This document shows positions 48,497 through 60,422 of a stretch of DNA of 64,000 bases, piece by piece. This stretch comes from Chamaecyparis obtusa (taxonomy: Eukaryota; Streptophyta; Pinopsida; Cupressales; Cupressaceae), in assembly GCA_027943335.1 (NCBI GenBank), contig BSBK01007037.1, positions 1,618,501-1,682,500 of the forward strand, given 5' to 3'. Position 1 is the first letter of the stretch. Each line of letters starts with the position of its first letter. The notes beneath the pieces are model-generated. The model was not told the origin of the DNA. It searched no databases and saw only the letters and a program-made list of their open reading frames with translations. The position numbers were made by a program, and so were the translations under genes.

Positions 48497-49143
48497 TTTA
48501 GGATCTCAAGGCAAGAAAAATAATGGGGAATGTAGCAACTTGAAAGGAAAACAACCTCGACGAATGAAAGAGCTTTAACTGAAACAATGTAGGCCAGCAA
48601 AGAGACTCACTTGGTTTTTATGCGATGAACTAAGCACTGAGATGAGGAGAGGATACCTTCTTCCGCGATGACTGCATGAGATGTTTTGAGCATTATGAAT
48701 AAAACAGTCTGAACTTGAGAATTTATCTAAAAATAGTTACAAAATCTTGGGAGATTTTCAATAATGGCAGATTAATGTCGCACAAGGTTCAATAAATGAT
48801 TATTTGATAACTCGCACCACTTTCAACCTTAATTTATGTACTTTCCCTGATTGAAATGACACTTAAGTGTTAGTTTGATTAATTACGACATCCCCAACAT
48901 GCATAGGAATCATAATCAATCACCAGCTGTCATCCATGTCAAATCACCACTTTGCTTCTTCACAACTTACGAGCACATATCGAACCTTGAACCCTGAATT
49001 ACTAGAAATCATAGTTCAAGTTCAACGAGATGACGGAGAGACTATCCTTTGGCATAATTATAAAATACAGAAAAATGAAAATGGCAAAGAAGAAAACAAA
49101 AAGAGCGCTTTTGCAAAGGGGGAATATCAGTTGAAATTTGAAT

Positions 49144-49286
49144 CTTGAACTAGGAGAGTTCAAGGTTCACGGTTCATTAGGGGAGTGCGCGCTGCGAAGA
49201 TGAAATGCCGCTAAGCTTGCAAATAAAGGGAAAATCATACCAAAGGATGTTATTGAACATTGAATCTTGAACTACGAAAGTTCAAG
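49144..49286. promoter_or_regulatory. paired TTGAACT palindromes near the LTR tip, 5' LTR
   Basis: Same two 8-bp hairpins as in the other LTR: 49,144-49,151 with 49,157-49,164, and 49,266-49,273 with 49,279-49,286, each with a 5-base loop. Confidence 0.75.
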
Positions 49287-49417
49287 GTTCAAGTTCAACC
49301 AACAAGGTGTATCTACAAAAGGTTAAAACTTTTAAATGAGCAACACCTTGAAAAATTATGGGGTGATTTTGGGAAAATAGAGCCTGCAAAGTTTGAACAA
49401 AATCTATTGGTAACAGT

Positions 49418-49422
49418 GTGTA
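49418..49422. repeat. target site duplication, right (giant element)
   Basis: GTGTG, identical to 23,003-23,007. Confidence 0.85.
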
Positions 49423-51240
49423 CTAGTAAAAGTACCTTCATAGAGTTAGCTTGATAATAAATGAATAAAATAGTCTAAATACCACAATTAGTGAACTATT
49501 GAATGCAAATAAAACCAATAAACACCCTATGGATCTCTATTTAAGTATGCTAATGATAAGCTCTCAGCAATCCTCCATTAGTGATAGTCTTAAAATGAGA
49601 AAATGATAAGATACTAAGTTAATTAAGTCAAATTCCAAATGAAAACTATGCTTAAAAATAACTAAAATGCCTTTCTAGCTCAAAAATTCAAGAGGTTTGA
49701 TGCAATTCTCAGATTTGTGGATCATTTCTCATTAATTTATGCTTTGCTTTTATAGATTTTTGCAAGTGTAGGGGGTGGAGTTGAGTTGATTATGGTTGAA
49801 TTAAGGTTAAGTCCATGGTTCCACCTTTAGGGACAATTTAAATGGTTTGTCCTCAAAGCTTGGGACAAAGAGACAAAATGAGTGGCCAAGATGCTCTCAC
49901 CTTATGTGTGATTCAAATTCGATTTGAGCTTGATCCATGTGATCTTGATCTTTAATTTCCATTGGTTGGGGCATTTTCCTCCCATGTGGTGTTTGAGGGA
50001 AAATAGAGATTCAATAATTGAATTTAATTGATTTGTTTAGCCATGTGCACCCCTTGAATAGGTTAATTTGATTTAAATTGAACTATACAATTAATTAGAT
50101 TAATTGAATAATTAATTGATTTATCTTGATTTAAATTGATTTATTGGATTTTGATTTTCAATTAAAATTGGATTTTGGCTTGATTGCAATTATGCTTTGA
50201 TTTTAGCTTGATTTAAATTTATTGCTTTAATTTTTCCTTAGTTACCCACATGATTTAGTACTGACCATTTTTAGGTGATTACAAATGCCCCTCTTTGAAT
50301 CGATGTGTAAAGCGTATCAGTTTCAAATAATGTCCTGATTATTTTGATTTAGAATCTCTAATTAGTTGATGTCTAATTCGATGTTGATAAAAGATCTAGA
50401 TAGACGATGATAGGATTGATGAGGTTCTGATCGATTGAAGTCCTTGATGGTCGATTTGATGATGGATCGCTGATATGATGCTTGATTCGATGTTTTAATG
50501 CCCCACTTGATTTATGCAAAAAAAATTCCATTAAAAGATTACGTGCATGATTTGATGTAATGCCTTTGATTCTATGATTATGATGTTGATCTTGATAATC
50601 CAAGTGTATGCACATCCAATCATTTTAGCAATGCATCACGGTTTTTCACAGTGCATCCAATAATTCCTGATGCACGTCTTAGCGTGAAACCTAGGGCAAG
50701 ATTTTGCCTTTACAATTTTATGTTGTGCTTTCAATTTTGATTGTGCTTTTGACTTGTTTAGTAGCGTGTACAAGGGAATCTTATAGCACGTACTAATTCC
50801 TACAATGCTTTTAAGTTGTTTCTGTGCTTTTGATAATAAAAAATTGCGCTTTTGATATTTTTAGCTACACTTGATTTTTAGTGCTTTTAAGCCATGAAAT
50901 AGCGCGTACACCCTGTTCAACAAAATGTTTGGACCTTTCAATCAGTTTTTTGGTTTGTCTGATGTCGTCAATGAGTCGATTGGCATTGTTATTGAGTCTT
51001 GTTTATAGAAAATCATGTGATGTTAGTTTGAGTCACTTGATATTGAATTTTGATTGTCAATCTTGATTTAGATGGTCGATTGTGATGATAAATTTTCCCT
51101 CCTCTCTGAATAGAATCAGGAAAATTGATTGTGGTTTTGATTTGATTTTGACTGGTCAATTGACTTATGATGATCCAATATGTGATGATTTCAATTTCTG
51201 GTGTATTTAAACTTTCTTCTGTAGGCTCAACTTCAGAAGC
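49423..51240. other. AT-rich DNA, no recognisable gene
   Basis: Between 50,010 and 50,240 it is built from 'ttgatttaaattgatt' words. Between 50,300 and 51,200 'ttgatt' and 'gatcgatt' words dominate, with several 'gtgcttttga' words at 50,720-50,900. No frame is convincing. Confidence 0.5.
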
Positions 51241-51249
51241 TAGCTGTCC

Positions 51250-52988
51250 TAGGTTTGTTTCCATTACCCTTCAACATGATTGATGACCTCAGTGGGCCGG
51301 AGCACCGGTTGATTGGTCGATGTGGATTATCTTTCTTTCTTTCTCTCCCCTGATTCCATGTGAAATGAGGTCTCCTTATAGCTATGGCAGAGTGTTGGCA
51401 CTCTGACCATAACACGTTCCACTTACAGATGGAGGAGATGACTATCACCCCTGAGGATGTGTATCGGTTGTTGAGGATCCCCACCCATGGGGAGATAGTT
51501 TACTATGATTAGGTCTATGATGACACAGTCTGTAGACCTATCTTTGACGACCCCACTATTGGATATGAGAGCATCTTATGGGCATAGTTTCCTTCCTTCC
51601 CAGTACTTCCAGTGGTACTAGGGGTTCTAGTCAGCGGGTTTTTGGTTCCAGATCAATGAGGACATGGTTTTACTATCAGTTGGGGTAGGATACTGGAGGA
51701 TATGATTGCCCATCCTCACAGATTTGATTGGGGCTCGTGTGTGTTAGCCCAACTATATCATGAGCTGCATGACATAGTATATCGGCACGGTGCTACTCTT
51801 TCTATTGGAGTGGTATTACTACAGCTATGGACATGGGAGCATATTCTCATGACTCGGCCTATTGCAGTTCGACATCAAGATGCAGGGTGGCCTTTTCTTT
51901 TATCTATGAGGGGATGGTTGTCCAAGCCCACCTGAGCAAGGTGGATTACTAGAGACACATTATTGATAATATAGATCAGGTGGTCTAGAGATCATATCTG
52001 GGATGTGAGCTATGGCTTGAGGATGCATCTGAGCTTCCCTATATGTGCATGCATCAATGGATGATAGGGCATACACCCTTGATTATTGAGAGATTCTATT
52101 TTCATTGAGTTCTATGATTGTTCGGCCATCCACAAGGGATGCTGCAGGGGTTGGCCTTATATACACAAGTACAGGTTGAGATATCCCTTTGGGGTCCTCA
52201 AATAGACTACTGGAAAGCATGGGATGAGCTGATCTAGCTGCCTCACCTAGCATGGGATATGAGGGAGCATATTTTTTATGTTGGTATGACTAATGATTAC
52301 ACCTAATGGTTCATATAGAACCCATTTCCCAGGTTCATGGATCTTGGAGAGCTAGTACCAAGTATCAAGGAGTAGTCAGATGATGATGCAGGTGATGGGG
52401 GTGGTGGTAGGAGATGGGGTCATCAGGGATGATGAGCAGGTAAAATGGGATGAGGTGACAGAGTTGTTATTCTTGTGATTGTAGTCCCCACTCTTGCTAG
52501 AGGTGAAGTTTGTATGAGAGGCAGACAAGTTAGGGTTCGAGGTGGTCCCTATAGAGCTCTACATCAGGTTGGTGTGGACAGACTAGCTAGATGGACCCAG
52601 CACAGGGTTCAAGTATACAAGCAGGTTGCACCACAAGTGGTTGCAGACATGGATGCGTAGGTCACCCAAATTTTAGTCGATCAGGCACAGGAATCCCCAA
52701 CACCTCCTCCTCCACAGGGTCATCCTCCTTCTACTCATCTTCCATCTTCTTCTTCTATTCCATCTTCTTATGTTCCATCTTCCAAAGGCTCCTCCTGCAC
52801 CAGCGTTGGCCTCTGATGTTCAGTCTTTACAATCTGAGGTGTCAGTGATTAGAGAGCAGGTTACACATCTCAGTACCATGATGTAGACATTAATGGCTAC
52901 CATGAGTTAGCATGATCTACATGCGATCCCTACTCGAGGTCCTGATACAGGTCCTGGTAGTGATGGTGCAAGCAGTTTTGGCAGTTGA
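51250..52988 (+). pseudogene. plant mobile domain (aminotransferase-like) protein remnant
   Basis: The plus strand near 51,390-51,480 reads AMAECWHSDHNTFHLQMEEM, then TITPEDVYRLLRIPTHGE, the hallmark of the plant mobile domain found in transposon-encoded and host proteins. Later blocks WKAWDELI, HIFYVGMTNDYT and NPFPRFMDLGELVPSI follow the family order, and the end is a Pro/Ser-rich stretch and a helical tail (SDVQSLQSEVSVIREQVTHL) to TGA at 52,988. At least eight stops and frame changes are present, several of them TAG or TAA where Gln would fit. The domain's biochemical role is not established; here it is dead. Confidence 0.7.
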
Positions 52989-55035
52989 TACATATGATTG
53001 AGCCATTCTTTTGATGTACATTATGATTTTGTGATATCGAGACATTGTACTCATTATTCTTTTATCAGATGATGTTTATTTATGATCAATACTTTCATGT
53101 TTGATGGACTTTGATTCACTTATTTGAGATGGACAATGATGATACCATGGACTTTATTTTCTTTGATAGGTTTACATGATATGATGTCATTATGTGTTGG
53201 ACTTCTTTTCAGGTGCTTTATATGATATGTAGCTCTATATGCTATGTTTTTATGCTTTTCAAATGTCGTTTATGATATAAATGCACATGTTATGTTTTGA
53301 TACAAATGTGGATGTCTTATTTATGACATAGAGTAGATGGATGCGTTTAATACATGGTTTATTATTTAATAATGTGTAATGATGAATATTTAATGGCTTA
53401 ATGATTTAATGATTAATGCTATGCGATGATGTTTATGGATGCATTTCTATGATGTTTTGGATGATGTAATGCAATGTAATGCGATGGATGATCATGAGAT
53501 GTAAAAGTAATGGATGGACTTTAATGTACTTATATGATTTAATGTATGGATTTAGTGAGCTTAATGATTAATGTCATGATAGATGGATGTAATTAATGAT
53601 AAATGGATGCAATTAATGATAAATGATTTGATAAAATCCCCTAGTAACATAATGATTGATGATGATCATAATACAAATGGAATACCTAATACACATATTT
53701 TTTAAATTTTAAATGCAATGAACCTTAATGAATGCACCTAACTAGAAAATGCAATGTACTAATGAGATAAAAATTAAATGCAATGTTTAAAATGAACTTA
53801 ATGCAAGTGAAATGTAATAACCTCTTGATGTGAACTAAAATGATTAATGTAATGAATGCAATTAAATGGTGTGAATTAAAATCACGGAAAACTAATGCAA
53901 TGTAATTTAAAATGAACTTAATGCAACTAAATGTAAGGATCTAAAATGAATGTAGATGATAAGTTGATGAATGAATCTAAATATAGAAATAAAATGCAAT
54001 TAATCTAATGCAATGCACCTTTGATTTTAATTTTTTATTTCCAACACACTCTATCACATAATGTTTTTGCTGAACATTTGATTTTGATTTTGATTTTACT
54101 CCACCCCCTCTTTCTCTTTTCAAATCAGTTTTTGAGCTAAGAAAAACAAACAACTTAAATGCATTTAATCTAGTATGGATGCAGCTAACTATCACTATTC
54201 ACAAATTAGGAGCTTATATTCATCATTGCGCAGTTTTTGAGACTTGAAATTAGTACAACCATCACTAGTTCAACCATGATGATATGAATATTGATTCCCT
54301 TTCCAAGTTACATTCCAGATCCTAGTACAACTATCACTGATTGAAGTTAATCATGAAAGTATCAATACTGCTTTTGTTGGATTCAATGTTGCAAGTGGAT
54401 TTTGGTATTATGATATTTAACATCAAAATATCTAAGGTATCATGTTGCGTAAACAAAAAAAGATCTTGGTTTCACCCTATGTACATGTCCTCAATGATTC
54501 TTTCATGGTCATGTCTTTAGACGAATGATACATACTTTAAAACCTTGATCTTAAGACACTCATTCAGAAATCAATAAAATATCATGTTGTCATCATTGCT
54601 TATTTGGTCCTAGACTTCATTGATTTGCTAGGAAGACGTGATTTCATCAATCAAGTAAACACTTAAAAAAAATTGCATTATTTTTCAAATCCATATTTCA
54701 AGTATAGTTCCATCCATTTCATATTTTTAATCCTAATAAAGGTAAGGTCTTTGTGAGATCTTGGATCAAAAGTTTGCATTTATTGAATTGATGTTAGGAT
54801 TTGATCGTGTAAGTGTTTCACTTGTGTTTTGATGAATTTATTTTGTGTCAATGATGTTTTCTTTGATGAATAGATTTTCCCCCAGTTTGATGTTATTGCG
54901 TTTGGGAGTTGGGACATTTTTTTGACCTAGGACGAAAGCTTTAGGTATTTGCAAATGCAACTGTGGGGTTTTATTATGCAATATATACAAATGCTGGCGA
55001 ATGCAATATTTACAAGGATGATGACTAGACATGAG
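52989..55035. other. noncoding, low-complexity DNA
   Basis: From 53,330 to 54,010 the sequence is dominated by short words of the kind 'aatgcaatg', 'ttaatga' and 'atgaatgca'. The rest is AT-rich. It may include the 3' LTR of element 3 but I cannot place its ends. Confidence 0.5.
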
Positions 55036-55054
55036 ATTGACTTGGACTTTCATT

Positions 55055-55265
55055 GGTGCCTGTTTACTAGGTTTTCACCAATTGAATAGACTTGCTCTTT
55101 TTCTTTTCAATTTTTTTCCCTTTTTTTTGCTACCAAGGTGCCTATTTGCTAGGTTTTCACCAAGGCACTTTTTTTCTATTTCATTTTTTTTTGTATTTTC
55201 TCCTTTTCAATTTTTATTTTTTTTAGTTTTTATCGTCAAGGTGCCTATTTTCTAGGTTTTCACCA
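55055..55265 (-). repeat. three-copy 26-bp repeat with polypurine spacers, 3' UTR of element 3
   Basis: Units at 55,055-55,080, 55,137-55,162 and 55,240-55,265 share GGTGCCTATTTNCTAGGTTT then TCACCA on the plus strand. Spacers are long pyrimidine tracts, i.e. polypurine on the coding (minus) strand. They lie 220-430 bp after the pol stop, where the polypurine tract and tandem repeats of Tat elements are expected. Confidence 0.8.
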
Positions 55266-55487
55266 AGACAACATCTTTTTGAGGATCATTTCTGAATGTT
55301 TTTGGCTTTCTTCATGCTCAATTTTCCACTATTTTTTATCTTTTCTGCATTTCTGATTTGTTTTCTTTCTTTTATGTTTTTCAATGTTTTTCAATTTTTT
55401 AGGATCTCTTTTGACTATGTAAAATAAATATGATGCTCTCTCATCTGATTTTCTGATACTCTTTTTCTTTATAATCTTTTATCTTCT

Positions 55488-56860
55488 TCATGTGTAGATT
55501 ATTTTTAGGTGTATACTATTGATGGGTTCTTGCAACTCTTCTCCCTCACAATCAGGTAGTTTGTAGGTACCCATTCCAAAAGAAGAAGTAATAACAAAAG
55601 GTCCTAACCAGTTTGATTCCCATTTCCCTTTCTTCTCTCTTTTTGATTAATTTTTAGGTTTCTCTTGCAAGACTAGATCACCTATCTGGATTGTCCTTGG
55701 TTTGATGTGCTTGTTGTAGTTCCTTGACATTCGATTCTGATACACTTTTAAATGGTCAAAGGCTTGTTGTTGTCTTTCATCTAGTATCTCCAATATTGTA
55801 ACCTATCAACCCTATAGTCATCTTCACTTAGTAATCCATGCAATGAGACTCTTAAAGATGGAATTTCTACCTCCAAAGGTAAAATTGCTTCATCTCCATA
55901 AACTAGTGAGAATGGTGTAGCTCTGGTTGGCGTTCTAATACTTATCCTATAAGCCCATAAGGTAGGGTTTATTTGAATGTGCAAATCTCTACCTGAATTA
56001 TCCATTGTTATCTTTAATATTTTTAAGATGTTTGTTGTTTGTGGCCTTCACTTGTCCATTACCTTGTGGGTAATATATTGAAGATGAGTGATGTACCCTA
56101 TGGAATTTTTTACATAGTTCTTTCAAGTCCTTGTTCTTGAAATGTTTTTCATTATTTGTTATGATGGCTTGAGGAACACCATACCTACAAATTATGTGGT
56201 TTAATATGAACATGGAAATTTGCTTTCCTGTGGCATTGGATAATGGCACAACTTCTACCCATTTGGTAAAATATTCAGTTGTTGTAATGATGAATTTATA
56301 ACCATTTGATGATGGTGGATAAATCATCCCAATTAAGTCCAAACCTCATTGATAACAAGGGCCAAAGTGTAGTCATTGGATGCAGTTCTTGTGTTGGCAC
56401 ATGAATTAGGTTCCTATGGTATTGACATTTCTAAAAAGTCTTCGCAAAGTGGCAGGCATCTTTTTCTATAGAAGGCCAATAATATCCTATCCTAAGAAGT
56501 TTCTTAGCTAAGGTCAACCCATTCAAATGTGACCCCCAAATTTCTTCATGGATTTCTTGTAAGGCTAAAGTTGATTCCTCCTTCTCTAAACACCTTAAAA
56601 GCATTCTGTCTAGGCTTTTACGATACAATGTGTTAGATACAAGGGCGTTATGAGAGGCTTGTCTTATGAAACTTTTCTTTTGGTTTTGGGTTTGGTCCAT
56701 GGGTAAAGTTTGGTCTTTTAGGTATGTATAAATGGATCCATACCAGGGTGATTCATCTCCCACTAATAGGAAAATGGCGTGCAGATGGGAGCGATCAAAT
56801 GTGGGTTGTCCAACTTCTTCTACCAAGAATTCATATATGGCATTTTGATGCGACATTTGG
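55488..56860 (-). pseudogene. integrase, element 3
   Basis: Zinc domain (EIHEEIWGSHLNGLTLAKKL, then FAKTF and CQYH), core (MDLIGMIYPPSSNGYKFI) and C-terminal domain (IQIGDLVLQEKP, NWLGPFVITSSFGMGTYKL, IHLKIIYT at the end). The second catalytic Asp is Asn (IITNNEKHF, about 56,153-56,158) and the Glu is Lys (GQVKATN, 56,046-56,048). The zinc domain lacks one Cys (TF in place of a Cys motif). Several frame changes. Dead. Confidence 0.85.
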
Positions 56861-57245
56861 AGAAGTGAAGCTAATGTAGCCATAGCATCTATTGCTTTGT
56901 TCTTGTCTCTTGGCACTTATTCAAAAGTTATCAATGTGAAGTACTTCTTGATATCTTCTATCATATTTGTGTAGGGTGTCAACTTATCATCCTTGGTTTG
57001 ATACTCATCATTTATCTGATTAATGACCAATTGAGAATCTCCAAGTATCTACAATTTTGTCACCTTCCATTGTAATGCAAATTTGATGTTGATAACTAGT
57101 GCCTCATACTCAGCTATATTGTTTGTACATGGGAATAGTAGCTTGGATGATTTACAAATCGTCGATCCTTGAGGAGTAATTAGTAATATTCTTGCACTTG
57201 ATCCATATTGGGTATAAGAGCCATCAAAGTATAACTTCCATGTCT
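56861..57245 (-). pseudogene. extra (archaeal-type) RNase H after the RT-linked one, element 3
   Basis: WKLYFDGSYTQYGSSARILL, then NIAEYEALVINIKFALQ, LGDSQLVINQI and KAIDAMATLAS supply the four acidic positions. A stop lies after VTKL (about 57,047) and another near 56,915. It is immediately followed by integrase, as usual for Tat elements. Confidence 0.83.
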
Positions 57246-57850
57246 TTGCTTCAACATTGATTATCTCTGAATCTGGAAATTCTACTTGAAAAGGATGTTT
57301 ATCTTGTAATGGTGACTCTACTAGTTGGTCTGCTATCACTTGGCCTTTGATTGCCTTTATGTCCACATATTCAATATCAAACTCGCTTAGAACCATGACC
57401 CATTTGCCCAATCTTCCAGTCAGGGTTGTTTTGCTTAGGAGATACTTCAATGGATCAATTTTTGTTATGAGTCTAATATTATGAGATACCATATAATGTC
57501 ATATTTTTTGTGAAGGAAAAACTACCGCCAAACATGCTCTTTCTATAAATGTGTAGTTCATCTCATATTTTACCAAAGTCCTACTTATGTAATAGATGGA
57601 TTTTTCTTTTCCATTTTCATCCTCTTGAGTCAAGAGTGCCCCTAAAGCATGTTATGTCACTGAAATGTACAAAATCAAATGCTTTCCTCTTATTGGTGGC
57701 ATCAAAGTAGGTGGATTCATCAGGTACATTTTTAAGTAATGTGAATTCTTCTTCACACTTTTCATCCCATCTAAATATTATGTCCTTGTGAAGGAGTTCA
57801 GTAAAAGAATGACATTTCTCCGCCAATTATGATATAAACCTCCTAATTGA
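57246..57850 (-). pseudogene. RT-linked RNase H, element 3
   Basis: Fragments in two frames: AEKCHSFTELLHKDIIFRWD, then an RNase H core readable as ALGALLTQEDENG after a frame change, then IRLITKIDPLKYLLSKTTLT and LGKWVMVLSEFDIEYVDIKA. Ends with QVIADQLVESP, the tether to the extra RNase H. Confidence 0.75.
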
Positions 57851-58552
57851 CTGGATTCTGCCATGAAGTGACCTCACTTGGCTTACATTTTGAGGTTCCC
57901 CCATTTTCATAATTTATTTTACTTTTGTGGGGTCTACCTCTATTCCCTTAGTTGAAACTATGTATTCTAGCAATTTTCCTGATTGTACACCAAATGCACA
58001 TTTCTTAGGATTGAGTCTCACTTTGAACTGCTTCAACCTTGTGAATATCTTTTCCAGAATAGGTAGATGTTCTTCTCTTGAATGATACTTTGCAAGTATG
58101 GCATCTACATAGTCCTCTAGGAATTTATGCATCATATCATGAAAAATAGTAGTCATTGCTCATTGATATGTTGCTCCTGCATTTTTGAGACCAAAGGGCA
58201 TAACATTCCAGCAAAATGTCCCCCACGCGCATGTGAATGTCATTTTATCTTGATCCTTAGGTGTTATTTTAATATGATTATAGCCACTAAATCCATCCAT
58301 TAGTGAGAACATTGAATGAGCTGTTGTTAAATCTACTATGGCATCTATGCTCGTTAATGGAAAATCATCCTTCAAACATGCGAGGTTGAGATCTCAGAAG
58401 TCCATGCAAATTTTGATGGAATTATCTACTTTTGAAATAGACACAATGTTTGATATCCACTCATCATAGTTGATGGCTCTTATGAATCCCACCTTTAATA
58501 ATTTTTCCAAATCCACTTTGACAAGGAGTGTTATGTGTGGGTGTGTTTTCCT
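57851..58552 (-). pseudogene. reverse transcriptase, element 3
   Basis: Blocks in order: ISNIVSISKVDNSIKICMDF, CLKDDFPLTSIDAIVD, FSLMDGFSGYNHIKITPKDQ, MPFGLKNAGATYQ, then FLEDYVDAILAKYHSREEH and LNPKKCAFGVQSGKLLEYIV. The catalytic motif reads YVDA in place of YVDD (58,100-58,105), so the second metal-binding Asp is lost. Stops after MDF and ATYQ are TGA where CGA is expected. Confidence 0.87.
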
Positions 58553-60422
58553 CTATTTTTGTTTGACTAGTCTAACTCCTTCTTTGATGTTTAAATGATG
58601 CATTATCAAATTAGGATCTAGTCCCAGCATATCATCATATGGCCATGCAAAATTTATTTGTCTTTTATAGAAGAATTTTATGAAATCCTCTTTTTCCTCA
58701 CTAGATAAAGATGTTGCTAGGTGTATAGTCCTTGGTTCTGATTCTGACCCAATGTTGATTTTCTCTATTGGATCTATCAAAATAGGTGAGCTTTCCTCAT
58801 AGTGTTCGGGCAAAGTATCCAAACTCTCTTCCTTAGGTGCCTCTTTTGGGTTTTCACCTTCGAAAACACTCTTTATTTCTTTCTCTTTTTTATCTAATGC
58901 TTCCACAATGTGGTTTTCCACATTAGATTCTTTCAATTTTTTAATTTTTTTGTTCTTTTCAATTTTATCTAAACTAAGAGATTGGGTACTGCCCTTCGTC
59001 ACTTCTTCTTGATATTCAATGGTAGAAGAAGGTTCAACTGCATTAAGGTATTGGGACACCGTTTTATCATTCAAAAATGTGGGAAGGATAGTAGGTTTGA
59101 TTCATTCAATGAGCTCTAGATAGATAAGGGATCAATGTTTCGGTTTGGCTCTGTAGGGTTTAGGGACATGACCTCATTGGAAGGTTCGAACATTGTATCG
59201 CTCAAATCTATAACATGTGCCTCTTCTAGGTGTTGTAGAGAACTTGGGTCAAAATCTTCCTCACTCGAATCCTCTCGAGTTTCTAATGGGTAAAAATATT
59301 TTGGGTTAAACCTAGGGTTATATTCTCCTATAGTAGGTATCCATGATGGAACATAAGGCTCTCCTACCCATTTAATTTCTTCGGCTTCTTGACTTGGCAC
59401 ATTTTCTAGCACTTCATGATTAGAACTTGATTCTTGATTATGATTTGATCCTGAAGCTTTTTCTTTTCCTTTGTTTGGAGTATAAGTGTGAATGACATCC
59501 ACCTCTTTATCTTGGAAAGACTCACTTGAAAATTAGTCCCACTCCCAATTATTTGAATCTTCGTCACTTTGTGAACCCAGTTGCACAATTTGATCATAGA
59601 TCATGGGATGTTTCTTTTGAGTGTATCCTTGTTCAAGATACCCCAGTCCAGTTTTCTCTTAACCATCCCGCCAAGACATCTTGATGGGTTCAATTAACCC
59701 TTCATTTATTGTGCCTAAAGGTCCTTGTCCTCTATTTCCCATTTTCTTCATTATTTGGAAACCTTTTCCATATTGATGAGTAGGAATGCTTATGTTTTGA
59801 ATTTGTTTTTCATGGGCGTTTGACTCCTCATCTTTATATAGCCATTTTAATATTTTATTATCTTCTTCATCCATAGATGAGGAAGTACTAGCCCTTACAA
59901 AGTGGTCATTGTATTCATGGGTTGTATGTAGGCTAGAGGGTTTTCCATGAGACTTTGGAGATATGGGTAGATCCATCATAGATAAGGAGTATTCACCTAC
60001 ACCCTTTTGCTTGATTTGGCATTGTTTCTCGAAACTCTTCATCATGTTATCCATTTTTTGATCTCCTTGGTGTAAATTTGAATAGATTTGAATTGGTCTT
60101 CTTTTTCTTTATAAGCACTTTCCTCATGAACTTTATCCTTTCCCTTAGTCGATGTAGTTAAGTTAGTGGGAACTTGGTGATTTTCAACAACACTTTCTTC
60201 TTCCTTTACTTTTTCTTTGCCTTTTATGTATGGGAGATCCTTTGAGCTTTGTCCTTGTTCTATCCTGATTGATAGAGATCCTTCAGCATTATGTGGGACC
60301 AAGGAGTCATTTATGGGTTTCATGTTATTACAATATTGGAAAGGATTTGAATCCCCACTTACCATGACTTCTTGTCCCATGTACGAAAATTTTAGGCATT
60401 GATGATATGTCGAAGGTACTGC
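58553..60422 (-). pseudogene. protease-RT linker region, element 3
   Basis: Four separate frames (58,553-59,074; 59,116-59,502; 59,659-60,054; 60,042-60,380) rich in Lys, Glu and Ser, without a known domain. Near the RT end: HYEESSPILIDPIEKINIG, then EKEDFIKFFYKRQINFAWPY and DMLGLDPNLIMHHL, the usual lead-in to RT. Long poorly conserved linkers are typical of the lineage. Confidence 0.7.

Larger units (their letters stand above)
23008..49417 (-). mobile_element. giant Tat-type Ty3/gypsy element with U3-encoded ORF
   Basis: On the minus strand: 5' LTR (44,638-49,417), primer-binding site (44,615-44,632), gag, protease, extra RNase H, RT (broken), RT-linked RNase H, integrase (ends 36,691), 3' LTR (36,529 down to 23,008). 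LTRs begin TGTTACC and end TAACA in element orientation. Both ends are flanked by GTGTG. Total span is 26,410 bp. Removing the nested 8,746-bp element and one 5-bp duplication leaves about 17.7 kb, of which about 2 kb is an inverted LTR fragment inside pol. LTRs of 4.77 and 4.78 kb match along their length. It is inactive: pol and the U3 frame have many stops. Confidence 0.92.
44638..49417 (-). repeat. 5' LTR of giant element (4,780 bp)
   Basis: In element orientation it starts TGTTACC at 49,417, with U3 down to about 45,170, TATA at 45,198 and R-U5 to TAACA at 44,638. Next to it lie the GTGTG duplication (outside) and the primer-binding site (inside). U3 is about 4.25 kb and nearly three quarters of it is the U3 frame. 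Confidence 0.93.
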
